From Candidatus Pantoea persica (GTDB lineage: Bacteria > Pseudomonadota > Gammaproteobacteria > Enterobacterales > Enterobacteriaceae): a stretch of 64,000 bases of DNA. Below the pieces are notes generated by a model. It searched no databases. It was given only the letters and a program-made list of their open reading frames with translations, and was not told the DNA's origin. The position numbers were made by a program, and so were the translations under genes. The DNA lies in the NCBI RefSeq assembly GCF_013753875.1, contig NZ_SMDS01000019.1, forward strand, positions 248,001 to 312,000, in the 5' to 3' direction. Positions 37,031 to 47,109 of the stretch are shown here, one piece after another. How positions within the stretch are numbered: the stretch's first letter is position 1; every line of letters starts with the position of its first letter.

Positions 37031-37881
37031 TTAAATAACGTGTACTGAGGCCGTATTTGTGGTACCGCTTGGTACTAATGCGCCAGAAACCATCACCACG
37101 ATATCGCCTTTCTGCACATAGCCGCTTTCCAGCGCCATCTCTTTACCGATGCAATAGAAATCGTCCGTAGAGGCGATTTCATTTACCACGCGCGTTTCCA
37201 CACCTTTGCTCAGGATCAGCTGACGAGCAGTGGTCTCATTGGTGGTGAGAGCCAGAATGGTCACGTCCGTGAAGTATTTACGCACCGACTTGGCCGACTT
37301 GGCCGACTTGCCGCCTTCGGTGGCGACCACAATCAGCGGCGCTTCCAGTTTCTCAGCGGTTTCTACGGCGCCGCGGCAGACCGCTTCGGTGATACGCAGC
37401 TTGCGTGAATCATCCAGCGTCTCGATGCGTGACTTCATCACGCGATCGGTTCGCTCGTAGATGGTTGCCATGATAGAGACCGACTCCAGCGGGTATTTAC
37501 CCTTGGCGCTTTCGCCGGAAAGCATCACCGCATCGGTGCCGTCGAGAATGGCGTTTGCCACGTCGCCGCGTTCGCTGTTGCCGATCACGCTCTGATCGGT
37601 GGTGAAGGTAAACGTCTGCCCGCCTTCAGCGAAACGTCGTTGCCGCCTTCCAGTTTAATGGTACGGATTTCCGGGCCTTTGGTATCCAGCAGGATGGCAG
37701 CCTGATGGACGTTTTTCTGCATTACTGCGCGCATGTTAGCGATGCGCTGACCATGCTCGGCGTAATCTCCGTGCGAAAAGTTGAGGCGCATAACGTTCAT
37801 GCCGGCTTCCAGCAGCTGTGTCAGCATCTCTTCAGATTCGGTTTTCGGGCCGATAGTACAAATGATCTTGGTCTTTTTCAT
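37031..37881 (-). pseudogene. pykF: Pyruvate kinase I with a large internal deletion and a frameshift
   Basis: PykF makes pyruvate and ATP from phosphoenolpyruvate (470 residues in E. coli). The N-terminal 95 residues are present ([46 protein letters not shown]). A 1-nt loss follows KAG, and after SVIGNSE the sequence jumps to [20 protein letters not shown], omitting about 190 residues with most of the B domain and catalytic residues. The C-terminal domain is complete to TASVHVI but contains an extra tandem nonamer giving KSAKSAKS. Promoter-side Cra site and terminator remain. Confidence 0.93.
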
Positions 37882-38339
<458 letters not shown>

Positions 38340-38348
38340 ATTCAGAAA

Positions 38349-38425
38349 TGGTGCGTCCGAGTGGACTCGAACCACCGACCCCCACCATGTCAAGGTGGTG
38401 CTCTAACCGACTGAGCTACGGACGC
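38349..38425 (-). tRNA. tRNA-Val(GAC), intact
   Basis: 77 nt including encoded CCA: acceptor GCGTCCG/CGGACGC, anticodon arm CCACC-TTGACAT-GGTGG with anticodon GAC, T-arm GGTGG-TTCGAGT-CCACT. It closely resembles E. coli valV/valW, which lie at the same place beside mdtK. Confidence 0.96.
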
Positions 38426-38428
38426 ACT

Positions 38429-38502
38429 TGGTGCGCTCTAATGGACTCGAACCATCGACCCACCACCATGTCAAGGTGGTGCTCTAACTGAGCTAAGAGC
38501 AC
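38429..38502 (-). tRNA. tRNA-Val(GAC) with a shortened D-loop, possible pseudo-tRNA
   Basis: Anticodon arm, T-arm and CCA are normal, and the acceptor pairs with one G-U wobble (5' GTGCTCT). The D-arm reads GCTC-AGTTA-GAGC: the loop has 5 nt where the neighbours have 9, so the conserved GG that docks with the T-loop is gone. It is the promoter-proximal gene of the cluster, 3 nt before the next tRNA. Function is doubtful. Confidence 0.85.
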
Positions 38503-38532
38503 AACACTCTGTCAGGGCGACAGCAGGGACGA

Positions 38533-38561
38533 ATATTATCGACAGCGTGCGATGCTGGCAA
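38533..38561 (-). promoter_or_regulatory. Promoter of the tRNA-Val cluster
   Basis: On the minus strand TTGCCA (38556-38561), a 17-nt spacer and TAATAT (38533-38538) form a near-consensus sigma70 promoter about 30 nt upstream of the first tRNA. Confidence 0.75.
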
Positions 38562-38654
38562 GCGGAAAAACGCATTTTTCCATCTGACAGACCAGCAACT
38601 GCGCTATGCGCCGTTTTTTAGACGTAACTGGCCTTTTCTGGCCCGTTCAGCCAC

Positions 38655-40028
38655 TTAGCGCGCGGCGCGTGTCAGGATGACCTGCGCGGGCAGCTGCTGC
38701 AAACGATGAATACGCCACAGCATCATCACTGCCGCCGAGGTCAGGCCGATGATAAAGCCACACCAGAATCCCGCCGGGCCGAGGCGCGGCACCACCAGGT
38801 CGGTCATCGCCAGCAGGTAGCCGCTGGGCAGCCCCAACAGCCAGTAGGCGATAAAGGTAATGAAGAAAATCGAGCGCGTATCCTTATAGCCGCGCAAAAT
38901 GCCGCTGCCGATCACCTGAATCGAGTCGGAGAACTGGTAAATAGCCGCCAGCAGCATCAGCTGCGCCGCCAGCGTCACCACTTCTGGATTGTCGTTGTAG
39001 AGCAGGGCGATCTGATGACGAAAGGTCACGGTGAACAGCGCGGTGATCGCCGCCATGCAGACGCCGACCCCCTGCGCTGTCCAGGCCGCCACGCGCGCCT
39101 GCTCCGCCGAGCCCTGGCCCAGCCGGTAGCCGACGCGTATCGTCGTCGCCACGCCCAGCGAGAGCGGCAGAACGAACATCAGCGAGCTGAAGTTAAGCGC
39201 GATCTGATGGCCGGCAACGTCAACGATGCCGAGCGGGGAAACCATCAGCGCCACCACAGCAAACAGCGTGACTTCGAAAAACAACGCCACCGCCACCGGC
39301 AGGCCGAGGGCAATCAGGCGTTGCAGCACGGCGCGCGATGGCGCAGACCAGTGGCGATCCATGCGAATGTCGCGCATGCCGCTCATGCGCCGCACCCATA
39401 GACGCATCACGATCAACATCACCCAGTAAACCGACCCGGTCGCCACGCCGCAGCCGATGCCGCCCAGCGCAGGCATGCCAAAGTGACCATAGATAAAGAT
39501 CCAGTTGAGCGGAATATTGACCAGCAGGCCGATAAACCCCATCACCATGCCAGGCTTGGTCTTCGACAGCCCTTCGCACTGATTGCGCATCACCTGAAAG
39601 AAGAGATAGCCGGGCGCGCCCCACAGCAGGGCGTGCAGATAGCCCTCCGCCTTCTGGGCGAGCGATTCATCGATATTGTGTATGGCGCGGATGACGTAGC
39701 CGGCGTTCCACAGCACTACCATAATCAGAATAGCGACGAAAAACGCCAGCCAGTAAGCTTGCCGCACCTGCTCGGCAATGCGTTCGCGGCGGCCTGAGCC
39801 GTTGAGTTGCGCAACGGCGGGCGTCAATGCAAGTAGAAGACCATGGCCAAAGAGGATGGCCGGAAGCCAGACGGAGGTGCCGACTGCGACGGCGGCCATA
39901 TCCGTGGCGCTGACGGCGCCGGCCATAATGGTATCCACAAATCCCATTGCGGTTTGCGCCACCTGAGCAAGGATGACGGGAATCGCAAGGGCAAGCAATT
40001 GACGCGCTTCTGTTAAATACTTCTGCAC
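38655..40028 (-). CDS. mdtK: Multidrug efflux MATE transporter MdtK (NorM)
   Basis: 457 residues, as in E. coli, with twelve predicted membrane segments. It exports cationic drugs using sodium. It begins GTG ([20 protein letters not shown]), and [17 protein letters not shown] is a typical MATE N-terminus. It is divergent from ribE, as in E. coli. It is intact. Confidence 0.95.
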   Translation of the reverse strand: MQKYLTEARQLLALAIPVILAQVAQTAMGFVDTIMAGAVSATDMAAVAVGTSVWLPAILFGHGLLLALTPAVAQLNGSGRRERIAEQVRQAYWLAFFVAILIMVVLWNAGYVIRAIHNIDESLAQKAEGYLHALLWGAPGYLFFQVMRNQCEGLSKTKPGMVMGFIGLLVNIPLNWIFIYGHFGMPALGGIGCGVATGSVYWVMLIVMRLWVRRMSGMRDIRMDRHWSAPSRAVLQRLIALGLPVAVALFFEVTLFAVVALMVSPLGIVDVAGHQIALNFSSLMFVLPLSLGVATTIRVGYRLGQGSAEQARVAAWTAQGVGVCMAAITALFTVTFRHQIALLYNDNPEVVTLAAQLMLLAAIYQFSDSIQVIGSGILRGYKDTRSIFFITFIAYWLLGLPSGYLLAMTDLVVPRLGPAGFWCGFIIGLTSAAVMMLWRIHRLQQLPAQVILTRAAR

Positions 40029-40220
40029 GTTAACACCTGTATAAGAAAAGTAAGAAAAGATCGTAAGATAAATGCGCGGCTAGTGTAGCGGGCTTAAAGC
40101 AATTCACCAAATTTATCATGCTGTGTCAGATATTCAGGCTGTAAAGCCGACGCGACGCGGAAATAATTGCCGCGCGCTAAGCTGTGGTAAGCTAGAGCAA
40201 ACTTCGCAGAGTTCAAAACT

Positions 40221-40871
40221 ATGTTTACTGGAATTGTGCAGGGCACCGCAAAGATTGTGTCCATTGAAGAGAAAGAGCTGTTTCGCACCCATGTTGCGGA
40301 GCTGCCTGACGAACTGCTGCCCGGGCTGGCGCTGGGCGCCTCCGTGGCCCACAACGGCTGCTGCCTGACCGTGACTGCTATCGAGGGCAACCGCGTCAGT
40401 TTTGACCTGATTAAGGAGACGCTGCGCGTCACTAATTTAGGCGATCTGCAGCAGGGAGACGTGGTCAATATTGAGCGCGCGGCGAAATTCAGCGATGAGA
40501 TCGGCGGACATCTGATGTCTGGCCATATTATGACCACTGCGGAAATCTGCAAAATTATCCAGTCGGAAAATAACCGCGAAATCTGGTTTAAAATTCAGGA
40601 TCCGGCGCAGATGAAATATATTCTGCACAAAGGTTTTGTCGGTATTGACGGCATAAGCCTGACCGTGGGCGACGTGACAAAAAGCAAATTCTGCGTCTAT
40701 TTGATCCCGGAAACCTTGGAGCACACCACGCTAGGCGCGAAGAAACTGGGGCACAGCGTTAATATCGAAATCGATCCGCACACGCAGGCGATTGTCGACA
40801 CCGTCGAGCGCGTGCTGGCGCAGCGCGACGCCTCTGCGGCGGCGTCCGCCTTCAGCAGCGACGCAGAATAA
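40221..40871 (+). CDS. ribE: Riboflavin synthase alpha chain
   Basis: 216 residues with the two-fold lumazine-binding repeat: [17 protein letters not shown] in the first half and the paralogous [13 protein letters not shown] in the second. It dismutates two lumazines to riboflavin. The conserved [11 protein letters not shown] and [10 protein letters not shown] are present. It is intact and followed by a strong bidirectional terminator. Confidence 0.97.
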   Translation: MFTGIVQGTAKIVSIEEKELFRTHVAELPDELLPGLALGASVAHNGCCLTVTAIEGNRVSFDLIKETLRVTNLGDLQQGDVVNIERAAKFSDEIGGHLMSGHIMTTAEICKIIQSENNREIWFKIQDPAQMKYILHKGFVGIDGISLTVGDVTKSKFCVYLIPETLEHTTLGAKKLGHSVNIEIDPHTQAIVDTVERVLAQRDASAAASAFSSDAE

Positions 40872-40875
40872 ACTC

Positions 40876-40904
40876 TAAAAAAGGCGCCTGAAGCGCCTTT
40901 TTTG
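40876..40904. terminator. Bidirectional terminator between ribE and cfa
   Basis: AAAAAAGGCGC-CTGAA-GCGCCTTTTTT hairpin with T-runs on both strands, between convergent genes. Confidence 0.92.
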
Positions 40905-40918
40905 TTTGCTTTGCTGGC

Positions 40919-42067
40919 TTAGCGCGCCATGCGCAGGCCGCCTTCTATGCCACGACTGAATACCACCTGCCACAGCTGAATATCGCGCGCGCGAAATGCT
41001 CCGGCGCAGGCGTTGAGGTAGTAACTGAACATGCGCTTAAAGCGTTCGCCGTAGTTCTCGGCCAGCTGCGGCCAGGCGTCGAGAAAGTGCGCATACCAGG
41101 CCATCAGCGTGGTGTCGTAGTCGGCGCCGAAATTATGCCAGTCCTCCAGAATGAAGTGCGGCTCGCTGGCGTCTGCGATATGGCGTACCGACGGCAGGCA
41201 CCCATTAGGGAAAATGTACTTATCAATCCAGGAATCGACGTTCATATCGGTGCGAATGGCACCGATGGTATGCAGCAGGAAAAGGCCGTCCGGCTTGAGG
41301 TTGCGATCCACCACGTCGAAGTAGGTCGCATAGTTTTTGGGACCCACATGCTCGAACATGCCCACCGAGACGATGCGATCGAACCGCTGATTCAGGTCGC
41401 GGTAATCCTGCAGAAGAATGATGACGTCCAGCCCCTCGCAGCGCTGCTGCGCCAGCTTCTGCTGCTCCGCCGAAATGGTAACGCCGGATACCTTGACGCC
41501 ATAGTGGCGGGCAGCATAGGCAGCGAGTCCACCCCAGCCGCAGCCGATATCCAGCAGCGTCATGCCCGGTTCCAGCTGCAGCTTGCGGCAGATCATATCG
41601 AGCTTGGCTTCCTGCGCCTGGGCCAGCGTCTCCGCCTCTTTCCAGTAGCCGCAGGAGTATTGCATATAGGGGTCAAGCATCAGCGTGAAAAGATCGTTGC
41701 CCAAATCGTAGTGCTCTTTGCCGACGATCCAGGCCCGCGTTTTCGACTGCAGATTGGTCAGGCGCGCCGCCGCTATGCGCAGGTTATCTTTGAAATGGTT
41801 TGGCAGCTGCTTATCCAGTTGGTGCTTAAGCACGCGGTGGAAAAACATATCCAGCCGTTCGCACTCCCACCAGCCATCCATGTAAGCTTCGCCCAGTCCA
41901 AGCGAACCTTCCTGAATGACGCGCTTGAAAAAGTCAGGATGTTTAATCTGAATATCCCACGGACGACTGCCGTTGATGACAATATCCGCCTTTTCCAGCA
42001 TCTCATGGACAATGCGATACCAGTGGTTTTCTTCAAAGCTCACTTCTTCTATAGACGATGAACTCAT
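40919..42067 (-). CDS. cfa: Cyclopropane-fatty-acyl-phospholipid synthase
   Basis: 382 residues, the E. coli length, when begun at ATG 42067 after GGAGAAG; the frame is open for 25 more codons upstream. An SAM-dependent methyltransferase acting on membrane lipids. The SAM motif is LLDIGCGWGGLAAYAA; FEHVGPKNYATYF and the C-terminal LNACAGAFRARDIQLWQVVFS are conserved. It is intact. Confidence 0.97.
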   Translation of the reverse strand: MSSSSIEEVSFEENHWYRIVHEMLEKADIVINGSRPWDIQIKHPDFFKRVIQEGSLGLGEAYMDGWWECERLDMFFHRVLKHQLDKQLPNHFKDNLRIAAARLTNLQSKTRAWIVGKEHYDLGNDLFTLMLDPYMQYSCGYWKEAETLAQAQEAKLDMICRKLQLEPGMTLLDIGCGWGGLAAYAARHYGVKVSGVTISAEQQKLAQQRCEGLDVIILLQDYRDLNQRFDRIVSVGMFEHVGPKNYATYFDVVDRNLKPDGLFLLHTIGAIRTDMNVDSWIDKYIFPNGCLPSVRHIADASEPHFILEDWHNFGADYDTTLMAWYAHFLDAWPQLAENYGERFKRMFSYYLNACAGAFRARDIQLWQVVFSRGIEGGLRMAR

Positions 42068-42358
42068 AGCTTCTCCATCACCTGTCCGCTTGAACCTGAG
42101 AAAAAGAATAGTCAATTTCTCTCGGGTTGTGAGAAAAGTCACGGATTTCTCCGTGCGCCTGATATCCGACGTTTTACAGAGGATTGAATCTGAAAATCTT
42201 TGTCTGACACCCGTGCGGGAAGCAGCGTGCAGACACCATCCGGGCGAACAATTACGCCTGAAAATAATCTTATTATATTATTGATTTATTGCAGAAATAT
42301 TGACATGACTGAGTATGTTCTCAACCAGGTCAATATTCAACGACTTATTGTTAGGCCA

Positions 42359-43207
42359 CTAACCATGAAAGTTGCCTTGGTGATTATTCTGGCAGGGACA
42401 ATCGGCGAGAAACTTATCCGTTTGTGCGCTGGTGCGGCGCTGCCAGAGATAACCCACCAACGTGAGAAAAATGGTCGCGGCCATAATCAGCGTAGTCATC
42501 AACAGCGGCTGCTGTAAACCTGCGGAAACGGCCAGGCTGGCGATTAAAGCAGAGGCCAAGCTGCAGGGTATTTTGCGGCGCAGCCGCTGTGCCGGTGGCG
42601 TGCGGAAAGGGCAGAAGCGTGTTGGAGACTACGATGGGATAGATAGCGCCGTTGGCCAGCGCCATGCCGCAAAAGGGCAGCAGCAGGGCGACAAGCTGGT
42701 GGCTGCCGGTCAGCGCCACGGCGAACAGCGTCGCCACGCTCAGGCTATAGAGCGCCAGCAGCCAAGGCAGCAGCTGCGCGCCGGTCGCCCGGTTGAGCAG
42801 CGCGCGACAGCCGAATACGCCCAGCAGGAAGGCGAGCGTTTGCGGAATATAGCTCAGGCCGATATCGGCAGGCGTGAGGTCCGCGTCGGCGAGAATAAAG
42901 GGCGAATCCGTCAGCCAGGCGAAGAAGCTGGCGGCGTAGATCAGCACGTTGCCGCGCAGACGCCGATCGACTGAATAAAGCGTAGTGCCAGCATCAGCGC
43001 CACATTCTCTACCCTCAGCATGCCGGCGCAGCCGAGGGCGAACAGCGCTAGGCCGGTCAGCAGCACCTGCCGCTGATAACGCCGGGCGAGGGGGAAAAGC
43101 TCACCTGCATCGCGCCGAAGGCGGGTCGCTAAAAAGCCCAGCATACTGAGCAGCGCGAGATAGAGCATAAATCCTTTTGATAACAGCATGGTTTGACTCT
43201 TTCTCAT
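42359..43207 (-). pseudogene. punC: Purine-nucleoside exporter PunC (YdhC), MFS, broken
   Basis: PunC is a Bcr/CflA-family MFS transporter of about 400 residues. Pieces align in order: [14 protein letters not shown], then garbled sequence where the second membrane segment should be, [20 protein letters not shown], and [11 protein letters not shown]. Roughly 90 residues are missing before [18 protein letters not shown], followed by [20 protein letters not shown] and a frame change after NTLQLGLCF. There are two deletions and at least two frame changes. Confidence 0.85.
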
Positions 43208-43314
43208 CTTTCGTAAGGGCAGGTTGAACGCGGCAAAGTGTAAAAGGGTGCGCCTGCCGCTGTGAAACGCTAATATTTGCCAACTGCTATGAAAAATTTT
43301 TCAAGGAAAAAATT

Positions 43315-44233
43315 ATGTAGTCTGAATATGCTCTTGAGGTGGTGGACGCGGTGGCGCGCACCGGCAGCTTCAGCACCGCCGCGCAGGAGGTGCATCGCGT
43401 GCCTTCTGCCATCAGCTACACGGTGCGCCAGCTGGAGAGCTGGCTGGCGGTGCTGCTGTTTGAGCGCCAGCATCGCGACGTGAAGCTGGCCGCCGCTGGC
43501 GAGCATTGTTATCAAAAAAATGCTCGTCACCCACAGGCAGTGCCAGCAGCTGGCGAACGGCTGGCGCGGCCAGCTCAGCATTGCGGTTGACCGCATCGTC
43601 AAACTGCCGCGCAGCCGCCAGCTGGTGACAGACTTCTACCGTCACTTTCCCGATATAGAACTGCACATCAGCCATGAGGTGTTTAACGGCGTCTGGGATG
43701 CACTGGCGGACGGCCGCGTGGACGTGGCGATCGGCGTGACGCAGGCGATCCCGGTCGGCGGCCGCTTTGCCTTTCGAGACATGGGCGCGCTCAACTGGCG
43801 CTACGTGGTGGCGCGCGGCCATCCGCTGACGCAGCAGCAGCCCCTGATCGTTCAGGGCGACTTCGAGCCGGAGTCAGGCTACCAAGCGATGCAGCAGGAC
43901 GACGACGCGCTGCGCGGATGGCCCTCTCTGGTGCTAGAGGATAATTCGCGCGCGCTGCCGCGCAGCATGACCTGGACGCTCGATAACCAGCGCCGGCTGG
44001 TAGTGCAGGACTGGCAGGCCGGGCTGGCGTGCGTGCAGATGATGCCGGGCCATCTGGCGCGTCCCCTGCTGGACAAGGGCGAGCTGGCGGAGCTAACGCT
44101 GCCTGCGTCTTTTCCGGAAAACCCCTGCTGCGTCAGCTGGTCAGAAACGCGCGCATCGCCGGCGCTAAGCTGGCTGCTGGAGTACCTGGGCGATGCGCAA
44201 CCCCTGAATCAGGAGTGGCTGAGCGAGGCTTAG
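43315..44233 (+). pseudogene. punR: LysR-type regulator PunR (YdhB), nonsense, frameshift and a 17-residue insert from purR
   Basis: PunR activates punC. ATG 43315 is followed directly by TAG where E. coli has Trp (MWSEYSLEV; here M-stop-SEYALEVVDAVARTGSF). The HTH VHRVPSAISYTVRQLE is intact. A frame change follows VKLAAAGEHC near 43510; the effector domain continues QLANGWRGQLSIAVDRIV to QEWLSEA at 44233. Within it, [17 protein letters not shown] (43847-43897) is foreign to PunR and is an exact copy of purR coding sequence. A small gap also precedes QMMPGHLA. The 3' end overlaps the purR stop by 3 nt. Confidence 0.88.
43847..43897 (+). repeat. 51-bp repeat, punR copy (inverted relative to the purR copy at 44561-44611)
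   Basis: Exact 51-of-51 base identity to the reverse complement of 44561-44611. In the local punR frame it adds 17 residues between QQQPL and DDDALRGWPSLV. E. coli PunR has nothing like it at this point, so it is an insertion here. Confidence 0.95.
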
Positions 44234-44705
44234 CGGCGATAGTCGCGGAACGGACTGTCGGCGACCGAGCGGCGCTCGATCAGGGTGGGGTGAACCTCAA
44301 TCGGTTGCGACACTTCGCGCTTGCTGGTGATGCGATCCAGCAGCATCTCCAGCGCTTTCTCGCCCAGCTGCGCCTTGGGCTGGTGCACGGTGGTGAGTGC
44401 CGTGGGTGAAATAGCGCGCGTTGCGCACGTTGCCATAACCGATCACCGAAATATCCTGCGGCACGCGCAGCCCCATTTCGTCCGCGGCGCAGATAGCGCC
44501 CATCGCCATGATATCGTCGCCGCAAAACACTGTGGTCGGGCGCTGTTTCTGCTGCAGGATCTGCTGCATCGCTTGGTAGCCTGACTCCGGCTCGAAGTCG
44601 CCCTGAACGATCCTCTCCGGGCGCAGCGCGATGCCCGCCTCTTCCAGCGCCTTCAGGAAGCCAGCGTGATGACCGCCGCCGGTGTTGCGCTCCAGCTGGC
44701 TATCA
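44230..44705 (-). pseudogene. purR: Purine repressor PurR, N-terminal half deleted
   Basis: PurR is a LacI-family repressor of purine synthesis (341 residues). Only about the C-terminal 150 residues remain: [71 protein letters not shown] and [20 protein letters not shown]. The HTH and hinge are absent. A frame change also lies after ARYFT near 44405, where an extra base separates it from [15 protein letters not shown] PurR operator persists upstream. Confidence 0.9.
44561..44611 (-). repeat. 51-bp repeat, purR (parental) copy
   Basis: The native purR segment, conserved in E. coli PurR as [17 protein letters not shown], whose exact inverted copy lies in punR at 43847-43897. Confidence 0.95.
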
Positions 44706-44728
44706 GTAACCCGCTGATAAGCATAATG

Positions 44729-44742
44729 TTAAACGTTTGCGT
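44729..44742 (-). promoter_or_regulatory. PurR operator upstream of purR
   Basis: On the minus strand ACGCAAACGTTTAA matches the PurR box ACGCAAACGTTT. purR is autoregulated in E. coli; here the operator survives while the repressor gene is gutted. Confidence 0.75.
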
Positions 44743-44917
44743 CCGCACAGGGAGAATGCTGTTAATTTGCTGCAGTTTTTGTCGGTAATTTACTCACTGG
44801 GTAGGAAAAAACAAAGGCTGTGACGTGCAAACGGATCCGACGTTACGCCAGTTGCGCAACAAAGCAGGGGATTCTAGCAAGGCTTGCGGCATAAAATCAT
44901 GTGGATAAGGAAAGAAG

Positions 44918-45007
44918 ATGAGTACTGAACTGAAACTGGCGCTGATGACCACCGGTGCTGCATTGCTGATGATTGCGACTTTTAGCTTCACCGCCATTCT
45001 GCACTGA
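44918..45007 (+). CDS. ynhF: YnhF, small membrane protein
   Basis: 29 residues, MSTELKLALMTTGAALLMIA followed by TFSFTAILH, matching E. coli YnhF in length, start and C-terminal TAxLH. A single membrane segment fills most of it; function unknown. AAGGAAAGAAG precedes the ATG. It lies next to purR as in E. coli and has its own terminator at 45018. Confidence 0.85.
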   Translation: MSTELKLALMTTGAALLMIATFSFTAILH

Positions 45008-45017
45008 TGCGCAGATG

Positions 45018-45045
45018 AAAAAAACCGGGCAAGCCCGGTTTTTTT
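45018..45045 (+). terminator. Terminator after ynhF
   Basis: AAAAAAACCGGGC-AA-GCCCGGTTTTTTT, a strong symmetrical hairpin with T-runs on both strands. It also serves the end of mepH on the minus strand. Confidence 0.92.
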
Positions 45046-45047
45046 GC

Positions 45048-45586
45048 TCAGCGTATGGTTTTCGGCGTCATCATGCGACGCGCGCCAATATAGTGGCGCT
45101 ACCAGTAATCTTCCGACAGTGCGCTGATCTGAATATCTTTGCCGGTGCGCGGCGACTGAATAAATTTGCCGTTGCCGAGATAGACCCCAACGTGATCGGC
45201 GGTGCCGCGGCCGTTGATGCGGAAAAAGACCAGGTCGCCTTTCTCCAGCGACTAGCGCTTCCATCAGCGCCGCCTGTTTTGCGCTGATGGCCATAGCGTG
45301 TGCGCGTGGCCTTAGCGGATTTTTTCTTTTTGCCGGCAGGACGGGAAAAGGAGGCGATTTCGACTTTCGCCTGTTTTTTCAACTTCAGCTTTTGCACCGC
45401 TGAGAGGTAAGTTTTTGGGGCGCTGGTTTTGACCGGGCGACGCTTGCGCCGCTCATCTTCGCGCGCGCTCTTTTTCTCCGCCTTGTGCAAACTGGCGTTG
45501 ACCGGCGCTTGCGGCGACGCCACCGCCGCAACGTTCAGGAAGAGCTGCGCAAAAGCCAACATGAAAAGCGTAATCAGTAAACGCAT
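45048..45586 (-). pseudogene. mepH: Peptidoglycan endopeptidase MepH (YdhO), catalytic region deleted
   Basis: MepH is an NlpC/P60 DD-endopeptidase cutting cross-links during growth (271 residues). The signal peptide and basic Lys/Ala-rich region remain (KTYLSAVQKLKLKKQAKVEI). After a frame change and a deletion near 45250 the sequence jumps from the start of the domain to EKGDLVFF, losing the catalytic Cys segment. The remaining C-terminus (GRGTADHVGVYLGNGKFIQS, LSEDYW-TAG-RHYIGARRMMTPK) carries an amber stop where Gln is expected. Confidence 0.88.
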
Positions 45587-45950
45587 AGTCCGTTTACAGC
45601 GTCAGCGGTTACGACAACAGGCCGTAACGAGGTTAGAAAAATCTGATCTAGGATCAGCGCCAAGGCCATTTTAAGCCAGTTTTTTTTCAAAAGTTAACCA
45701 ATTTTTCTATTAAACTATTACAGGGTTGCAACTGGCTCGAAAGTGAGCGATATCAGCAGTTTATAGCAGCAAAATTATTACCAGTTATGAACAGCTGACA
45801 AATTGATTATCGTCAGGAAAAGCCAATCCTTTACCAGAAACTTAACAAACATGGCGATTTCGCCTAACGCGCGAGAAAATGCTGTTTTCAGTGTTGGGGC
45901 GAAGTCGCTACAATAAATAAACACGAAGTAGGGAATTAAGGAAGGCAATT
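45587..45950. other. Non-coding region between mepH and grxD
   Basis: 364 bp, AT-rich, divergent promoters of mepH and grxD. I see no gene or recognisable site in it. Confidence 0.6.
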
Positions 45951-46283
45951 ATGAGTACTGTAGAAAAAATTCAGCGCCAGATCGCAGAAAACCCGATCCT
46001 GCTATACATGAAAGGCTCGCCCAAGCTGCCGAGCTGCGGTTTCTCTGCGCAGGCGGTGCAGGCGCTCTCTGCCTGCGGTGAGCGTTTTGCTTACGTGGAT
46101 ATTCTGCAGAACCCCGATATTCGCGCCGAGCTGCCGAAATACGCAAACTGGCCGACCTTCCCGCAGCTGTGGGTCGACGGCGAACTGGTCGGCGGTTGCG
46201 ATATTATCGTCGAGATGTTCCAGCGCGGCGAACTGCAGTCGCTGATCAAAGAGACCGCGGAAAAGCACAACGAAGCTGAATAA
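45951..46283 (+). CDS. grxD: Monothiol glutaredoxin Grx4
   Basis: 110 residues with the CGFS active site (KLPSCGFSAQAVQAL), WPTFPQLWVDGELVGGCDI glutathione-binding region. It binds and transfers [2Fe-2S] clusters. It ends slightly shorter than E. coli (115). It is intact and followed by a terminator. Confidence 0.96.
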   Translation: MSTVEKIQRQIAENPILLYMKGSPKLPSCGFSAQAVQALSACGERFAYVDILQNPDIRAELPKYANWPTFPQLWVDGELVGGCDIIVEMFQRGELQSLIKETAEKHNEAE

Positions 46284-46304
46284 GTGCTAAAAGACACATT
46301 AATG

Positions 46305-46336
46305 AAAAAGGCCGACGCAAGTCGGACCTTTTTTAT
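46305..46336. terminator. Terminator between grxD and rnt
   Basis: AAAAAGGCCGAC-GCAA-GTCGGACCTTTTTT hairpin between the convergent grxD and rnt. Confidence 0.88.
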
Positions 46337-46338
46337 TG

Positions 46339-47007
46339 TCAAGGGGATGCAGCCTCGTCGTCCGCATCCCCGACCGGCAATGGCCAGCCGCCGAGCCGCT
46401 TCCAGCGGTTAACCAGTTCGCAAAACAGCGTCGCCGTCTGTTTAGTATCGTACAGTGCGGAGTGTGCCTGTGTGCTGTCAAAGTCCATGCCCGCCGCCTT
46501 ACAGGCTTTCGCCAGTACCGTCTGTCCTAGCACCAGACCGCTCAGCGCCGCGGTATCGAAGGTGGCAAAGGGATGAAAGGGATTGCGCTTCAGGGTGGCG
46601 CGGTCTGCCGCCGCCATCATAAAGTTCAGGTCGAAGGTGGCGTTATGCGCCACCATAATGGCGCGATTGCAACTGTGATCCTTGATGCCCTTGCGCACCA
46701 TTTTGAAAATGGAATGCAGTGCCTCATACTCTCTGACCGCGCCGCGCCGCGGATTGTTGGGATCGATGCCGGTAAAAGCCAGCGCTTCCGGATGGAGCAG
46801 CGCTCCCTCAAACGGCTCCACATGAAAATGCAGCGTCTGGTCGTGATGTAGTAGCCAGCCATCCTCGTCCATCTTCAGCATGGTGGCGGCAATCTCTAGC
46901 AGCGCATCGGTCTGCGCGTTGAAGCCTACGGTTTCGATATCGATCACCACAGGATAAAAGCCTCGGAAACGTTGATTTAGCGCGTTCAGGGAGTTCGTTT
47001 CAGACAT
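46339..47007 (-). CDS. rnt: Ribonuclease T
   Basis: 222-residue DEDDh 3'-5' exonuclease that trims tRNA and 5S/23S rRNA 3' ends. Exo motifs are [11 protein letters not shown] (Asp, Glu), [12 protein letters not shown] (Asp) and [12 protein letters not shown] (His, Asp). Start ATG 47007 (MSETNS) is chosen by homology; 47013 also fits. The C-terminus is a few residues longer than in E. coli. It is intact. Confidence 0.95.
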   Translation of the reverse strand: MSETNSLNALNQRFRGFYPVVIDIETVGFNAQTDALLEIAATMLKMDEDGWLLHHDQTLHFHVEPFEGALLHPEALAFTGIDPNNPRRGAVREYEALHSIFKMVRKGIKDHSCNRAIMVAHNATFDLNFMMAAADRATLKRNPFHPFATFDTAALSGLVLGQTVLAKACKAAGMDFDSTQAHSALYDTKQTATLFCELVNRWKRLGGWPLPVGDADDEAASP

Positions 47008-47109
47008 CAGCATCTCATAGCAGGAATTAAGCAGCGCGCATTATGGCAAAAAAAGGTGAGGGTGCAGCAGGAGGGAGGGCTTCAGCCTGCCGTCCGCAGC
47101 AGACTGAAG

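Noticed and set aside
45261..45290. 10-bp perfect inverted repeat with 10-nt loop inside mepH, as a terminator or mobile-element end
   Set aside because: It lies in former coding sequence, lacks a T-run and has no second copy or target duplication. It probably reflects codon composition, though it is close to the deletion scar.
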